Of a DNA stretch of 18,352 bases, positions 1 to 7,186 are shown piece after piece. The stretch comes from Pseudomonadota bacterium (GTDB lineage Bacteria > Pseudomonadota > Gammaproteobacteria > Pseudomonadales > Azotimanducaceae). Under the pieces are notes generated by a model. It was given only the letters and a program-made list of their open reading frames with translations, was not told where the DNA came from and did no database searches. Within the stretch, counting starts at the first letter, position 1. Each line of letters starts with the position of its first letter. The stretch covers positions 1 to 18,352 of the forward strand of contig JAQBYL010000026.1 in NCBI GenBank assembly GCA_027622495.1. Reading direction: 5' to 3'. Both the position numbers and the translations under genes were made by a program.

Positions 1-354
1 ATTGAGCGGCTGAAGACATGCGCAACCAATCTTGCTGATCCTGAATCAGACAATCTCGAGATGCAGCCGGATTTTGCCAGGAATTCCTGGCGATCCGAAC
101 GGCCTGAAATAGGCATCTATCTGGGTCTGTGTACGCACCTGGGCTGTTCTCCCAAGTACTACGGCGAAATTAAACCCGAGTCATTCGATGACAACTGGCA
201 GGGTGGTTTTTTCTGCCCCTGCCACGGCTCAAAATTTGATCTGGCTGGCCGTGTTGTCAAAGGGGTTCCGGCGCCCGACAACCTTGAAGTACCGCCCTAT
301 CGCTTTGACGGTCCCAATACGGTGGTGATCGGTGAAATGGAGGGAGCCGCCTGA
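1..354 (+). CDS. petA: Ubiquinol-cytochrome c reductase Rieske iron-sulfur subunit, C-terminal part (5' end outside window)
   Basis: This is the C-terminal 117 codons of the Rieske 2Fe-2S subunit of cytochrome bc1, which passes electrons from quinol to cytochrome c1 on the periplasmic side of the inner membrane. The reading frame is open from base 1, so the ATG at 61 is internal, not the start. Both cluster-binding boxes are present: CTHLGC at 130-147 and CPCHGS at 214-231. Each supplies one Cys and one His ligand, and the second Cys of each box forms the usual disulfide. The Tat-type N-terminus and membrane anchor lie upstream of the window. The stop codon overlaps the petB start by one base (TGATG), so the two genes are translationally coupled in a petABC operon. 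The family call is secure; only the length is unknown. Confidence 0.96.
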   Translation: MERLKTCATNLADPESDNLEMQPDFARNSWRSERPEIGIYLGLCTHLGCSPKYYGEIKPESFDDNWQGGFFCPCHGSKFDLAGRVVKGVPAPDNLEVPPYRFDGPNTVVIGEMEGAA

Positions 355-1619
355 TGCAGCAGCAACCACCGGGTAAGATCCCGCAGATGTTGACAGGTTT
401 CATGGTTTGGCTGGACGAGCGTTTTCCGGCCACCGAGACCTGGGAGTACCACCTTTCCAAATACTATGCCCCGAAGAACCACAACTTCTGGTATCTGATG
501 GGCTGGCTGGCAACGATTGTTCTGGTCAACCAACTGCTGACCGGTATCTGGCTCACCATGAGCTATGTGCCCAGTGGGGACGGTGCGTTTGCCTCCGTTG
601 AGTACATCATGCGCGATGTCGAGTATGGCTGGCTGCTGCGTTACCTGCATTCAACTGGCGCATCCGCGTTTTTCATCATCGTCTATCTGCACATGTTCCG
701 CGGTCTCATGTACGGCTCGTACCGCAAGCCACGGGAGCTCTTGTGGTTGATCGGCATGGCGATCTTTCTGGTACTCATGGCCGAAGGATTTTTCGGCTAT
801 CTGCTGCCCTGGGGCAACATGTCTTTCTGGGGCGCGCAGGTTATCGTTTCGCTGGTGGGGGCGATCCCGTTCATCGGGCCCGACCTCATGGAGTGGTTCC
901 GCGGTGACTTTCTGATGTCAGAAATCACTCTCAACCGCTTCTTCTCGCTGCACGTAGTGGCGTTACCCCTGGTGCTGGTGATCCTGGTCTTCATTCACTT
1001 CGTTGCGCTTCACCACGTTGGTTCCACCGCGCCAGATGGTGTCAACATCAAGAAACACAAAGACTCGACCGGCAAACCGCTGGATGGGGTCGCGTTCTGG
1101 CCTTACACGGTCACCCACGACATCCACGCAACGGTGGTGTTCCTGTTCCTGTTCTGCATCGTGGTTTTCTACATGCCGGAGATGGGCGGTTATTTCCTTG
1201 AAAAACCGAACTTTGAGATGGCCAATCCGCTGAAGACGCCGGACCACATTGCACCAGTCTGGTACTACACACCGTTCTACGCCATGTTGCGTGCCGCAAC
1301 TTATCCGCTCTTTGGCGTGCCGGCAAAGTTCTGGGGCTTCGTGGTCATGGTCGGTGCGATCGCGGTACCCGCGTTCCTTCCCTGGCTCGATCGCAGTAAG
1401 GTCGGCCCGATCAGGAACAAAGGCATGATCTCCAAAGTCATGCTGGTTATTTTCGTGATCAGCTTCTTCATTCTCGGTTACCTCGGGACCGTTGCACCCA
1501 CACCCGCTGCGACGATCATGGCGCAGGTGTGCACCATGCTCTATTTTGCCTACTTTGTGCTGATGCCCTGGTATACGCGGGTCGAGAAGACCACCCCTGT
1601 GCCGGAGAGAATAGAGTGA
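354..1619 (+). CDS. petB: Cytochrome b of the bc1 complex
   Basis: This 421-residue protein is the membrane core of ubiquinol:cytochrome c oxidoreductase. It holds two b haems and the Qo and Qi quinone sites. The haem ligands are His99 and His113 in one helix and His200 and His215 in the other. Several strongly hydrophobic helices follow, as in full-length (fused b6 plus subunit IV) cytochrome b. The Qo-site motif reads PVWY (residues 301-304) instead of the mitochondrial PEWY. The second ligand pair is 15 positions apart rather than 14. Both traits are, to my knowledge, usual for beta/gammaproteobacterial cytochrome b. The start ATG overlaps the petA stop by one base. The gene ends GAGTGA, and the GTGA is shared with the petC start. 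Length and motifs fit an intact subunit. Confidence 0.97.
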   Translation: MQQQPPGKIPQMLTGFMVWLDERFPATETWEYHLSKYYAPKNHNFWYLMGWLATIVLVNQLLTGIWLTMSYVPSGDGAFASVEYIMRDVEYGWLLRYLHSTGASAFFIIVYLHMFRGLMYGSYRKPRELLWLIGMAIFLVLMAEGFFGYLLPWGNMSFWGAQVIVSLVGAIPFIGPDLMEWFRGDFLMSEITLNRFFSLHVVALPLVLVILVFIHFVALHHVGSTAPDGVNIKKHKDSTGKPLDGVAFWPYTVTHDIHATVVFLFLFCIVVFYMPEMGGYFLEKPNFEMANPLKTPDHIAPVWYYTPFYAMLRAATYPLFGVPAKFWGFVVMVGAIAVPAFLPWLDRSKVGPIRNKGMISKVMLVIFVISFFILGYLGTVAPTPAATIMAQVCTMLYFAYFVLMPWYTRVEKTTPVPERIE

Positions 1620-2368
1620 CCGGGTCAGCACGAAAAATGAGCAAACTACTTTTACTGCTGGTATTTATTCTCCCTTCTGCTGCGTTTGCCGCATCGTCGT
1701 CGCCGTGGCCAATGGAAGATTTCGATCCTGATCTCGAGAATAAGCCGTCCCTGCAGAACGGTATGAAGCTCTACATGAACTACTGCATCGGCTGTCATTC
1801 GTTGATGTTTCAACGCTATGAGCGAACCGCCGATGATCTGGGCATACCGCATGAAATCGCGCTTGAGCAGTTGATATTCAGCGGTCAGAAAATCGGTGAG
1901 CTGATGACCACAGCGATGGATCCGGAGCTTGCGAAAAACTGGTTCGGTGGTCCGCCACCCGATCTGACGATGGTGACGCGCGCACGCAGTCCCGATTGGG
2001 TCTTCAACTACCTGAAGACGTTTTATATCGACGACAGTCGTCCGTTCGGCGTCAACAACACCGTCTTTGCCAACGTTGGCATGCCTAACGTTATGCAGGA
2101 TCTGCAAGGCGTTCAGACCTGCACTGAGCGAAAGATGGTGGAAGGTAGCGAAGTGTGCTCAAAGCTCGTGGTAGAGGAAGGCAGCGGTGTGTACAGCGAA
2201 CAGAAATTCGATCAGGCGGTCTATGATCTGGTGAATTTTCTGTACTACGTCAGTGAACCAGCCAGGCTGGAGCGTCAGCGCACCGGTCTGTTCGTTCTGA
2301 TATTTCTGGTCATTCTAGGTGTGTTCACATACTTGTTGAACCGCGAAATCTGGAAGGACATCCACTGA
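1616..2368 (+). CDS. petC: Cytochrome c1 of the bc1 complex
   Basis: This is the haem c subunit that takes electrons from the Rieske protein and hands them to soluble cytochrome c. A cleavable Sec signal (MSKLLLLL... to AFA) precedes the mature protein. The haem motif CIGCH is followed by SLMFQRYER, and the likely axial Met lies in NVGMPNV. One C-terminal membrane helix (about the last 27 residues) anchors it, ending NREIWKDIH. The GTG at 1616 is chosen because it overlaps the petB stop (GTGA) and has GGAGAG at 1604-1609, six bases upstream. The ATG at 1637 gives a tidier 243-residue protein and is a real alternative. Two extra cysteines (TC and VC, 12 residues apart) in the segment after the Met ligand could form a disulfide, as reported for some bacterial cytochromes c1. 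That is an inference. Confidence 0.95.
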   Translation: MTGSARKMSKLLLLLVFILPSAAFAASSSPWPMEDFDPDLENKPSLQNGMKLYMNYCIGCHSLMFQRYERTADDLGIPHEIALEQLIFSGQKIGELMTTAMDPELAKNWFGGPPPDLTMVTRARSPDWVFNYLKTFYIDDSRPFGVNNTVFANVGMPNVMQDLQGVQTCTERKMVEGSEVCSKLVVEEGSGVYSEQKFDQAVYDLVNFLYYVSEPARLERQRTGLFVLIFLVILGVFTYLLNREIWKDIH

Positions 2369-2382
2369 CGCACTAAAACGTT

Positions 2383-2410
2383 GGCGCACGGTCATGTTGG
2401 TCCGCGCGCC
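2383..2410 (+). terminator. GC-rich stem-loop after petC, possible weak terminator or processing site
   Basis: The arms GGCGCACGG (2383-2391) and CCGCGCGCC (2402-2410) can pair as a nine-base stem with one A/C mismatch around a ten-base loop. It sits in the 70-base gap between petC and sspA. No T-run follows, so it is not a classical intrinsic terminator. It could attenuate or stabilise the petABC message. Confidence 0.35.
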
Positions 2411-2438
2411 TCTCAATCAATAGCCCTCGAGTTAGAGT

Positions 2439-3066
2439 ATGAGCTTAGTGACAAAAAGATCCTCTATGACTTTCTTTTCCGATGCCAGAGATCATTACTC
2501 GCACCGTGTGCGTATGGTTCTGGCAGAAAAAGGTGTCAGCGTTGACGTAGTGGACGTAGATGGTAACAACAAGCCGGAAGATCTGGCGGAGATCAATCCG
2601 TACAACAGTGTACCCACCCTGCTGGATCGTGATCTGGTGCTATACGAAGCAAATGTGATCATGGAGTATCTCGACGAGCGGTTTCCCGCCGCTGTTACCT
2701 GTGTATCCAGTGCAGCGTGCGTTGTCCCGTTTGTGGATAACCCGTGTAGAAAAGGAATGGAGCAAAAAGGTCGATCTGCTGATGACCGGCAAGGGCAGAG
2801 AGACCGTGATCGAAAAGGCCCGCAAGGAACTTCGTGAAAGCATTATTTCCATCGCACCGATCTTCAGTGAAAAACCGTTTTTCATGAATGATGACTTTAC
2901 CCTGGTGGATTGTTGCGTTGCACCGATCCTGTGGCGGTTACCTGAAATTGGCATCACGCTGCCGGAAAAATCCACAAAGCCGCTGCAGAAGTACATGCAG
3001 ATGATCTTTGAGCGTGAGTGTTTCCGGGCCAGCCTCACAGAGGCTGAACTTGAGATGCGCGAGTAG
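2439..3066 (+). pseudogene. sspA: Stringent starvation protein A, broken by a frameshift
   Basis: SspA is a glutathione-S-transferase-fold protein that binds RNA polymerase and controls stationary-phase and acid-stress genes. The N-terminal thioredoxin-like half (MTFFSDARDHYSHRVRMVLA through MEYLDERFP) is in one frame. The C-terminal half (PLLPVYPVQRALSRL through LTEAELEMRE) continues in the +1 frame. The switch falls within 2685-2691 (CCCGCCG). Dropping one C there gives RFPPLLPVYPV and a 208-residue protein, close to the 212 of E. coli SspA, so one extra base is the simplest explanation. Both halves are otherwise well conserved, which suggests a very recent mutation or a sequencing/assembly error rather than an old pseudogene. 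The upstream frame runs on to 2837 with unrelated residues. sspB follows 12 bases after the stop. Confidence 0.9.
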
Positions 3067-3078
3067 CGCCCGCCTCAG

Positions 3079-3555
3079 GTGCTCAACAAACGTCCCTATC
3101 TGCTGAACGCGCTTTACGAGTGGATTGTGGACAGCGGAGAAACACCCTACCTGATTGTGGCGGTGACCGGGGACGATGTGGTGGTGCCACGCGATCGCGT
3201 CGAGAACGGAAAGATTGTGCTCAACATCTCGCCAACGGCGGTTCGGAATCTGCTCGTCGACCAGGCAGGAATATCGTTCGATGGGCGATTCTCCGGTCAG
3301 TCCTGGCGGGTTTCTGCACCAATGGGCAGCGTTTCGGCGATCTACTCGCGGGAAAGCGGCGATGGAATGATGTTTGACATAGAGCAAAAGCCAGAGCAAA
3401 AGGCAGAGGCCAAAGCAGTAGCAGGAAGCGATAAAGAGGCTGATCAAGCGGCCGTCAGTCAGCGCCAAGAAAAAGATCCGTCACCCACCAGAACTGCGAC
3501 CGACGCGACCGCCAAACCTAAATCCCCTAAAGGCCATCTGAAGGTCATCAAATAG
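3079..3555 (+). CDS. sspB: ClpXP protease specificity-enhancing factor SspB
   Basis: SspB tethers ssrA-tagged and some other substrates to the ClpXP protease in the cytoplasm. The first 105 or so residues form the substrate-binding domain, beginning KRPYLLNALYEWIVDSGETP and including VLNISPTAVRNL and SVSAIYSRESGDGMMF. A long polar, Glu/Lys/Ala-rich flexible linker follows. The last residues, GHLKVIK (152-158), match the conserved ClpX-docking (XB) tail. The start is GTG at 3079. It is the only usable start after the in-frame sspA stop 12 bases earlier, and no strong ribosome site precedes it. Translation therefore probably depends on coupling to sspA, which is frameshifted but still terminates at its normal position only in the second frame. 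Length (158 residues) is normal. Confidence 0.93.
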   Translation: MLNKRPYLLNALYEWIVDSGETPYLIVAVTGDDVVVPRDRVENGKIVLNISPTAVRNLLVDQAGISFDGRFSGQSWRVSAPMGSVSAIYSRESGDGMMFDIEQKPEQKAEAKAVAGSDKEADQAAVSQRQEKDPSPTRTATDATAKPKSPKGHLKVIK

Positions 3556-3568
3556 CCGATTGCGTGGC

Positions 3569-4135
3569 TCAGTCCAGGTATTCGAAGACCTTCACAATTC
3601 GCTGAACACCATAAGCCGTAGCTGCCACGTCTACCGCCCGTAGCGCCTGCGAACGTGGGATAAGACCCATGAGATAAACCGATCCGTCTTCAGTGACCAC
3701 CTTGAAGGCATCTGCATCCACATCACCTGAAACAGCGAACTTGGTTTTTACCTTAGAGGTAATCCATGAGTCGTTTGTTCGTGCCAGAAACGAGATCGGT
3801 GCACTGACCTGAAGTTCGTTGTGCACCGTACGAACGTTTCGCACTGCCTCACTAACCGTTTGTGCTTTCGCTTTGAGACCGTCGGTTGCGACCTGACCCA
3901 CCAGCAGCACAATACCGTTATAGCTGACAACCGAGATGCGGGCATCATCAAAACCGTCGTCGCTGTCTTTGATCGCACGCTTGATTGACGATTCGAGTAT
4001 CTGATCGTCGATGACAGCACCCGGTGTCCGGTCGCGGGGGTCGCTGGAAAAAGATGCGCAGGCACACAGGCTGAAGCTTAGAAGGATTGAGAGAATAGAA
4101 AAGCGGGGTCTGTAACTAAACTGCGGACTTGTCAT
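3569..4135 (-). CDS. dolP: Dual BON-domain outer-membrane lipoprotein, DolP (YraP) family
   Basis: This 188-residue predicted lipoprotein is related to E. coli DolP/YraP, which sits in the outer membrane, binds anionic phospholipid and supports envelope integrity. A hydrophobic signal leads to a lipobox LCAC, with lipidation expected at Cys26. Two BON domains follow: about residues 43-110 (DDQILESSIKRAIK to HNELQV) and 121-188 (DSWITSKVKTKF to KVFEYLD), each with the typical G-V-LVG or G-VYLMGL turn. The ATG at 4135 overlaps the yraN stop by four bases (ATGA). A longer in-frame start at 4159 exists but would lie inside yraN. It converges on sspB with only 13 bases between stops. It is the last gene of the lpoA-yraN-dolP unit. 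Confidence 0.88.
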   Translation of the reverse strand: MTSPQFSYRPRFSILSILLSFSLCACASFSSDPRDRTPGAVIDDQILESSIKRAIKDSDDGFDDARISVVSYNGIVLLVGQVATDGLKAKAQTVSEAVRNVRTVHNELQVSAPISFLARTNDSWITSKVKTKFAVSGDVDADAFKVVTEDGSVYLMGLIPRSQALRAVDVAATAYGVQRIVKVFEYLD

Positions 4136-4491
4136 TCGGCAAATGCACCTCGTGTCCATTGAAACGACGGCGCGTAGTTTGGACCGCCGACCGACACGAC
4201 GTCAAATCGGCTCGCCGCATGGGCGTACTGTGGTGTGCGGAGCAGGTAAAACCTTGCCGCCTGAAGGAGTGTGCGCTGTTTGCGGAAAGTGATGGTTTCG
4301 AGACCTGAACCGTAGCGGTCGTTTCGTCGATAGCGTACTTCGACAAATACCAGTATCTGCTGATCAAGCATCACCAGATCCAGTTCACCGACGCGGCATT
4401 GAAAATTCCGTTCTACCAGGTGCAGACCCTTGTCGGTCAGATAGTCCAGAGCCAGGCCCTCGGCCCATTGACCTGTCTGTCGGCTGTTCAC
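4132..4491 (-). CDS. yraN: YraN family protein (UPF0102), putative endonuclease-fold
   Basis: This 119-residue protein has the UPF0102 signature: GQWAEGLALDYLTDKGLHLV, then NFQCRVGELDLVMLDQQILV and FVEVRYRRN. The Glu/Asp/Glu-x-Val arrangement (GELDLV ... FVEVR) resembles the PD-(D/E)XK nuclease active site. The biological role in bacteria is unsettled, though a link to DNA uptake or recombination has been proposed. The start is GTG, overlapping the lpoA stop (GTGA), and the end overlaps the dolP start (ATGA), so the three genes are tightly coupled. In E. coli and Pseudomonas, diaA (or a gmhA-like gene) lies between yraN and dolP; it is absent here. Confidence 0.9.
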   Translation of the reverse strand: MNSRQTGQWAEGLALDYLTDKGLHLVERNFQCRVGELDLVMLDQQILVFVEVRYRRNDRYGSGLETITFRKQRTLLQAARFYLLRTPQYAHAASRFDVVSVGGPNYAPSFQWTRGAFAE

Positions 4492-6278
4492 AGACCGATA
4501 GGCTGATCTACCACTACTGGAACCGGTCGGAGTTCGCCTTGGGAAATGTATCCCCAGACGAGTTCGCGACGAAACTGACCCTGATCATTCATCGTCAGCT
4601 CGCCGGTGTTTGCCAGCAGACGAGGTTGGTCGGAAGTCAGGAGCATCAGTTGATTGCTGACGCTGTAGGCGTCAACACCAAGAACGTAAAGGGGCGTCAG
4701 ATTATCGGCTCCCAGATTGAACACCTGTGTCAGTTCTTTTTTGAAAGGACTGTCCAGCAGGTTGAATGGCATATCGCAGATCTGAAAACCGCCCAGGATA
4801 TCAAGCCCGATTTCTGACCGTGCTTCACGCGCGACCTGAGAGCTTGCATAAACCGGCAGGTCGTCGGCAAAGTGGTATTTGAGCGCAGGGACCACGGCGT
4901 TCGCTTCGATGTTGGAAACAAACACCACAACCGCATCCAGATCTTTGCGGGCGCGTGGCAGAAATTCCAGATCTTCACCCAGCAGTTGCTGGAGTGCGTC
5001 AAAGCGATCCTGACTGGCATCTACAAGCATGGCGCCACCAACCGCTTCGGTAACGGTTTTCAGATCCTTAAAACCCTGAGTGACAATGGCATAAGGCCAG
5101 TGTGCAGCAACGTGTTCTGCGGCGCGACGGGACCAGTCGGCTTCGCTGTGCAGAACCAGGATCGAATCTGCATTGGATTGGAGCAACCGGTCGACAACCG
5201 TCTCGGCCTCATCTTCGATGGCAAGACCCAGTTGTTTCAGGTTGGCGGCAGCGACATTGCCGTCCAGGTAGTTCAGCGCCAGAACCGGGATCTCAGGGTT
5301 CAGATCGTTGAATGCATCCACCATGGTTTTTGTGAGCGGGCCGACGATCATGTCGCAGCCGTCATTCAACACGCGCTCGTACAGCAATGGCAGCGGTTCG
5401 GCCTGACTGTCGTAGATCCGCACTGTTGGTTTGTCAGGGTCTGTGTCGTACAGGTAGGCACTGATGAACCCGTCTCGAACTGATTTACCTGCGTTCGCAA
5501 AGACTCCCTGTAACGGCAGAATCAGGGCGATTTGCCGGGGTTTCCATGCCAGAGCAACAAGGGTGTCTAACGCCTGTGGTGGGGGATTCAGTAATGGGTG
5601 ATCGGGGAAGTCGGCATTCCACTGTGCCAGACGGCGGCGTTGCTCGGCGATGGAAAAACTGCTCGACAGACGTGCCTTGAGCTGCCACCAGGCGGCATGC
5701 CTGTCAGATTCGCCCGCCAGGGAAGTGAGGATCGTTCCGGAAACCTGGTCCATCAGATGCCATATCTGGTCGTTGTGCGCCGATGTCAGTTGAGCTTCGC
5801 CAGCCAGACTCTGATCGATCAATGCATTGGCCGCACAGATTGGATCGTTTCGCTGCATGCACAGGGAAGCGATGTGTGCGTACAGCTCAGCGGTATGTGG
5901 GTCACCCCTCTGCAGGGTGTTGGTCGCCCGGGTGAGAGCTGACTGCGCGGCCAACCAGTCGTTGTGGGCGAATGCCACCTCGCTGCGCAGCAGGTAGTAA
6001 AAACTGTGAAGGGGTGCAGGCAGGGCAGCGGTGTCAATCTGGCTCAGGGCCTGGTCCATGCCATCTGGGTCATCGGCTAGACGAAATGCCTGGGCTGCCT
6101 GCAGATAGAGTTGTGCCGCTTCGGCACCTTGCGCTCTGCTGGCCCGGCGCATCAACGTATCGGCGCCCACCGATCGCACGATCTCGTCGTCTTCTTGAAT
6201 TGACGGTCCAACCGGGGTGCTTTGACACCCGGACATTGCGACAATGAGAAACGTTAGGCCAATGGTTCGCAGGGACAT
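4488..6278 (-). CDS. lpoA: Penicillin-binding protein activator LpoA (LppC/YraM) lipoprotein
   Basis: LpoA is an outer-membrane lipoprotein that reaches through the periplasm to stimulate the peptidoglycan synthase PBP1A. The 596-residue protein has a lipoprotein signal ending in MSGC, with lipidation at Cys18. A helical TPR-like region follows (about 35-235; repeated AAQLYLQAAQAF, HSFYYLLRSEVAF, ELYAHIASLC). From about 247 there is a periplasmic-binding-protein-like domain, beginning RQIALILPLQGVFANAGKSV and running through GCDMIVGPLT. It is shorter than E. coli LpoA (678) but in the usual range for other gammaproteobacteria. Its ATG overlaps the start codon of the divergent rsmI within the palindrome ACATGT, so its promoter must lie inside rsmI. 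It is the first gene of the minus-strand lpoA-yraN-dolP unit. Confidence 0.93.
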   Translation of the reverse strand: MSLRTIGLTFLIVAMSGCQSTPVGPSIQEDDEIVRSVGADTLMRRASRAQGAEAAQLYLQAAQAFRLADDPDGMDQALSQIDTAALPAPLHSFYYLLRSEVAFAHNDWLAAQSALTRATNTLQRGDPHTAELYAHIASLCMQRNDPICAANALIDQSLAGEAQLTSAHNDQIWHLMDQVSGTILTSLAGESDRHAAWWQLKARLSSSFSIAEQRRRLAQWNADFPDHPLLNPPPQALDTLVALAWKPRQIALILPLQGVFANAGKSVRDGFISAYLYDTDPDKPTVRIYDSQAEPLPLLYERVLNDGCDMIVGPLTKTMVDAFNDLNPEIPVLALNYLDGNVAAANLKQLGLAIEDEAETVVDRLLQSNADSILVLHSEADWSRRAAEHVAAHWPYAIVTQGFKDLKTVTEAVGGAMLVDASQDRFDALQQLLGEDLEFLPRARKDLDAVVVFVSNIEANAVVPALKYHFADDLPVYASSQVAREARSEIGLDILGGFQICDMPFNLLDSPFKKELTQVFNLGADNLTPLYVLGVDAYSVSNQLMLLTSDQPRLLANTGELTMNDQGQFRRELVWGYISQGELRPVPVVVDQPIGL

Positions 6279-7104
6279 GTCCGGAATTCTCTATGAAGTA
6301 GCGACACCGATTGGAAACCTCGACGACCTCAGCCGTCGAGCAGTCAGCGTCCTTTCCAGTGTTGAGACAATCGCCGCCGAGGATACCAGACGGACCGGAC
6401 GGTTGTTATCAGATCTGGGGATACCGCGACGCGATCTTGCCGCTTTGCACGATCACAACGAAAACCAGGTCGGACCGATCTTGATCGAAAAACTGAAAGC
6501 CGGGCAGGACATTGCCCTGGTGTCGGATGCGGGTACACCGCTGGTGTCGGATCCGGGTTTTGAGCTGGTTCGAAGCGCCTGGCAGGAGGGCATCAGGGTG
6601 GTCCCCATACCGGGTGCAAGCGCAGTCAGTGCGGCTTTGTCTGTGTGCCCGCTGCCTGCGCAGGACTATCGTTTTGTTGGTTTTCTTCCCGCGCGCAGTG
6701 CCACCCGCAAAGCCAGGCTCACCGAGTTGCTGGATCTGACCTGCGCGGTGGTCTTTTTTGAGGCACCGCACCGCATCGAAGAGACGCTTGCGGTTCTTAA
6801 TGAATTAGCACCCGAGCGGCGGCTGATGATCGGTCGAGAGTTGACCAAACTTTTTGAAACCTGCCTGGCAGGTCGACCCGCGGACCTGCTCGAGCAACTG
6901 CGGGCCAACAATCAGGTCCGTGGTGAATTTGTCTGTGTGCTCGAAGCCGGTGAGAGCAAAGGGATATCAGCCGAAGCGAATCGGGTACTCAAAACACTGT
7001 GCGCGGAATTGCCACCGGCTACCGCTGCAAAGCTCACTGCGGAAATCTGTGGTGGTCGCAAAGCCGATTACTACCCGCTTGCGGTAGCGCTGAAGGGCGT
7101 TTAA
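6277..7104 (+). CDS. rsmI: 16S rRNA (cytidine1402-2'-O)-methyltransferase RsmI
   Basis: RsmI adds the 2'-O-methyl group to C1402 in the decoding centre of 16S rRNA, using S-adenosylmethionine. The protein shows the tetrapyrrole-methylase fold motifs in order: ATPIGNLDD (9-17), AAEDTR (33-38), LHDHNE (57-62), ALVSDAGTPLVSDPG (80-94), PGASAVSAALS, FVGFLPAR and GRELTK. From the ATG at 6277 it has 275 residues (E. coli 286). This start is chosen because MSGILYEVATPIGNLDD matches the usual N-terminus. The upstream ATGs at 6262 and 6244 are possible and would extend the overlap into lpoA. AGGG at 6271-6274 is close to the 6277 start, so initiation is not settled by the ribosome site. The stop is followed by 82 bases before the P450 gene. 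Confidence 0.94.
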   Translation: MSGILYEVATPIGNLDDLSRRAVSVLSSVETIAAEDTRRTGRLLSDLGIPRRDLAALHDHNENQVGPILIEKLKAGQDIALVSDAGTPLVSDPGFELVRSAWQEGIRVVPIPGASAVSAALSVCPLPAQDYRFVGFLPARSATRKARLTELLDLTCAVVFFEAPHRIEETLAVLNELAPERRLMIGRELTKLFETCLAGRPADLLEQLRANNQVRGEFVCVLEAGESKGISAEANRVLKTLCAELPPATAAKLTAEICGGRKADYYPLAVALKGV

Positions 7105-7186
7105 AACCCGTTTGCACCAGCCTGCATCTAATTTGAGCCGCTGATGTATATTCGAAGGTCAGAAATTCAGCTGCAAAGGAAGTGTC

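Noticed and set aside
963..1631. Long minus-strand open frame (222 codons) opposite petB
   Set aside because: It is antisense to a clearly conserved cytochrome b, has no recognisable motif and is explained by codon bias of the real gene.
3553..3567. Small inverted repeat AGCC/GGCT between sspB and dolP
   Set aside because: A four-base stem with no T-run does not support a terminator call.
4872..5483. Plus-strand open frame (203 codons) opposite lpoA
   Set aside because: It lies wholly antisense to the PBP-fold region of LpoA, and its sequence matches no family I know.
7147..7152. TATATT as a -10 box upstream of the P450 gene
   Set aside because: No acceptable -35 is found 16-18 bases upstream, so a promoter is not claimed.
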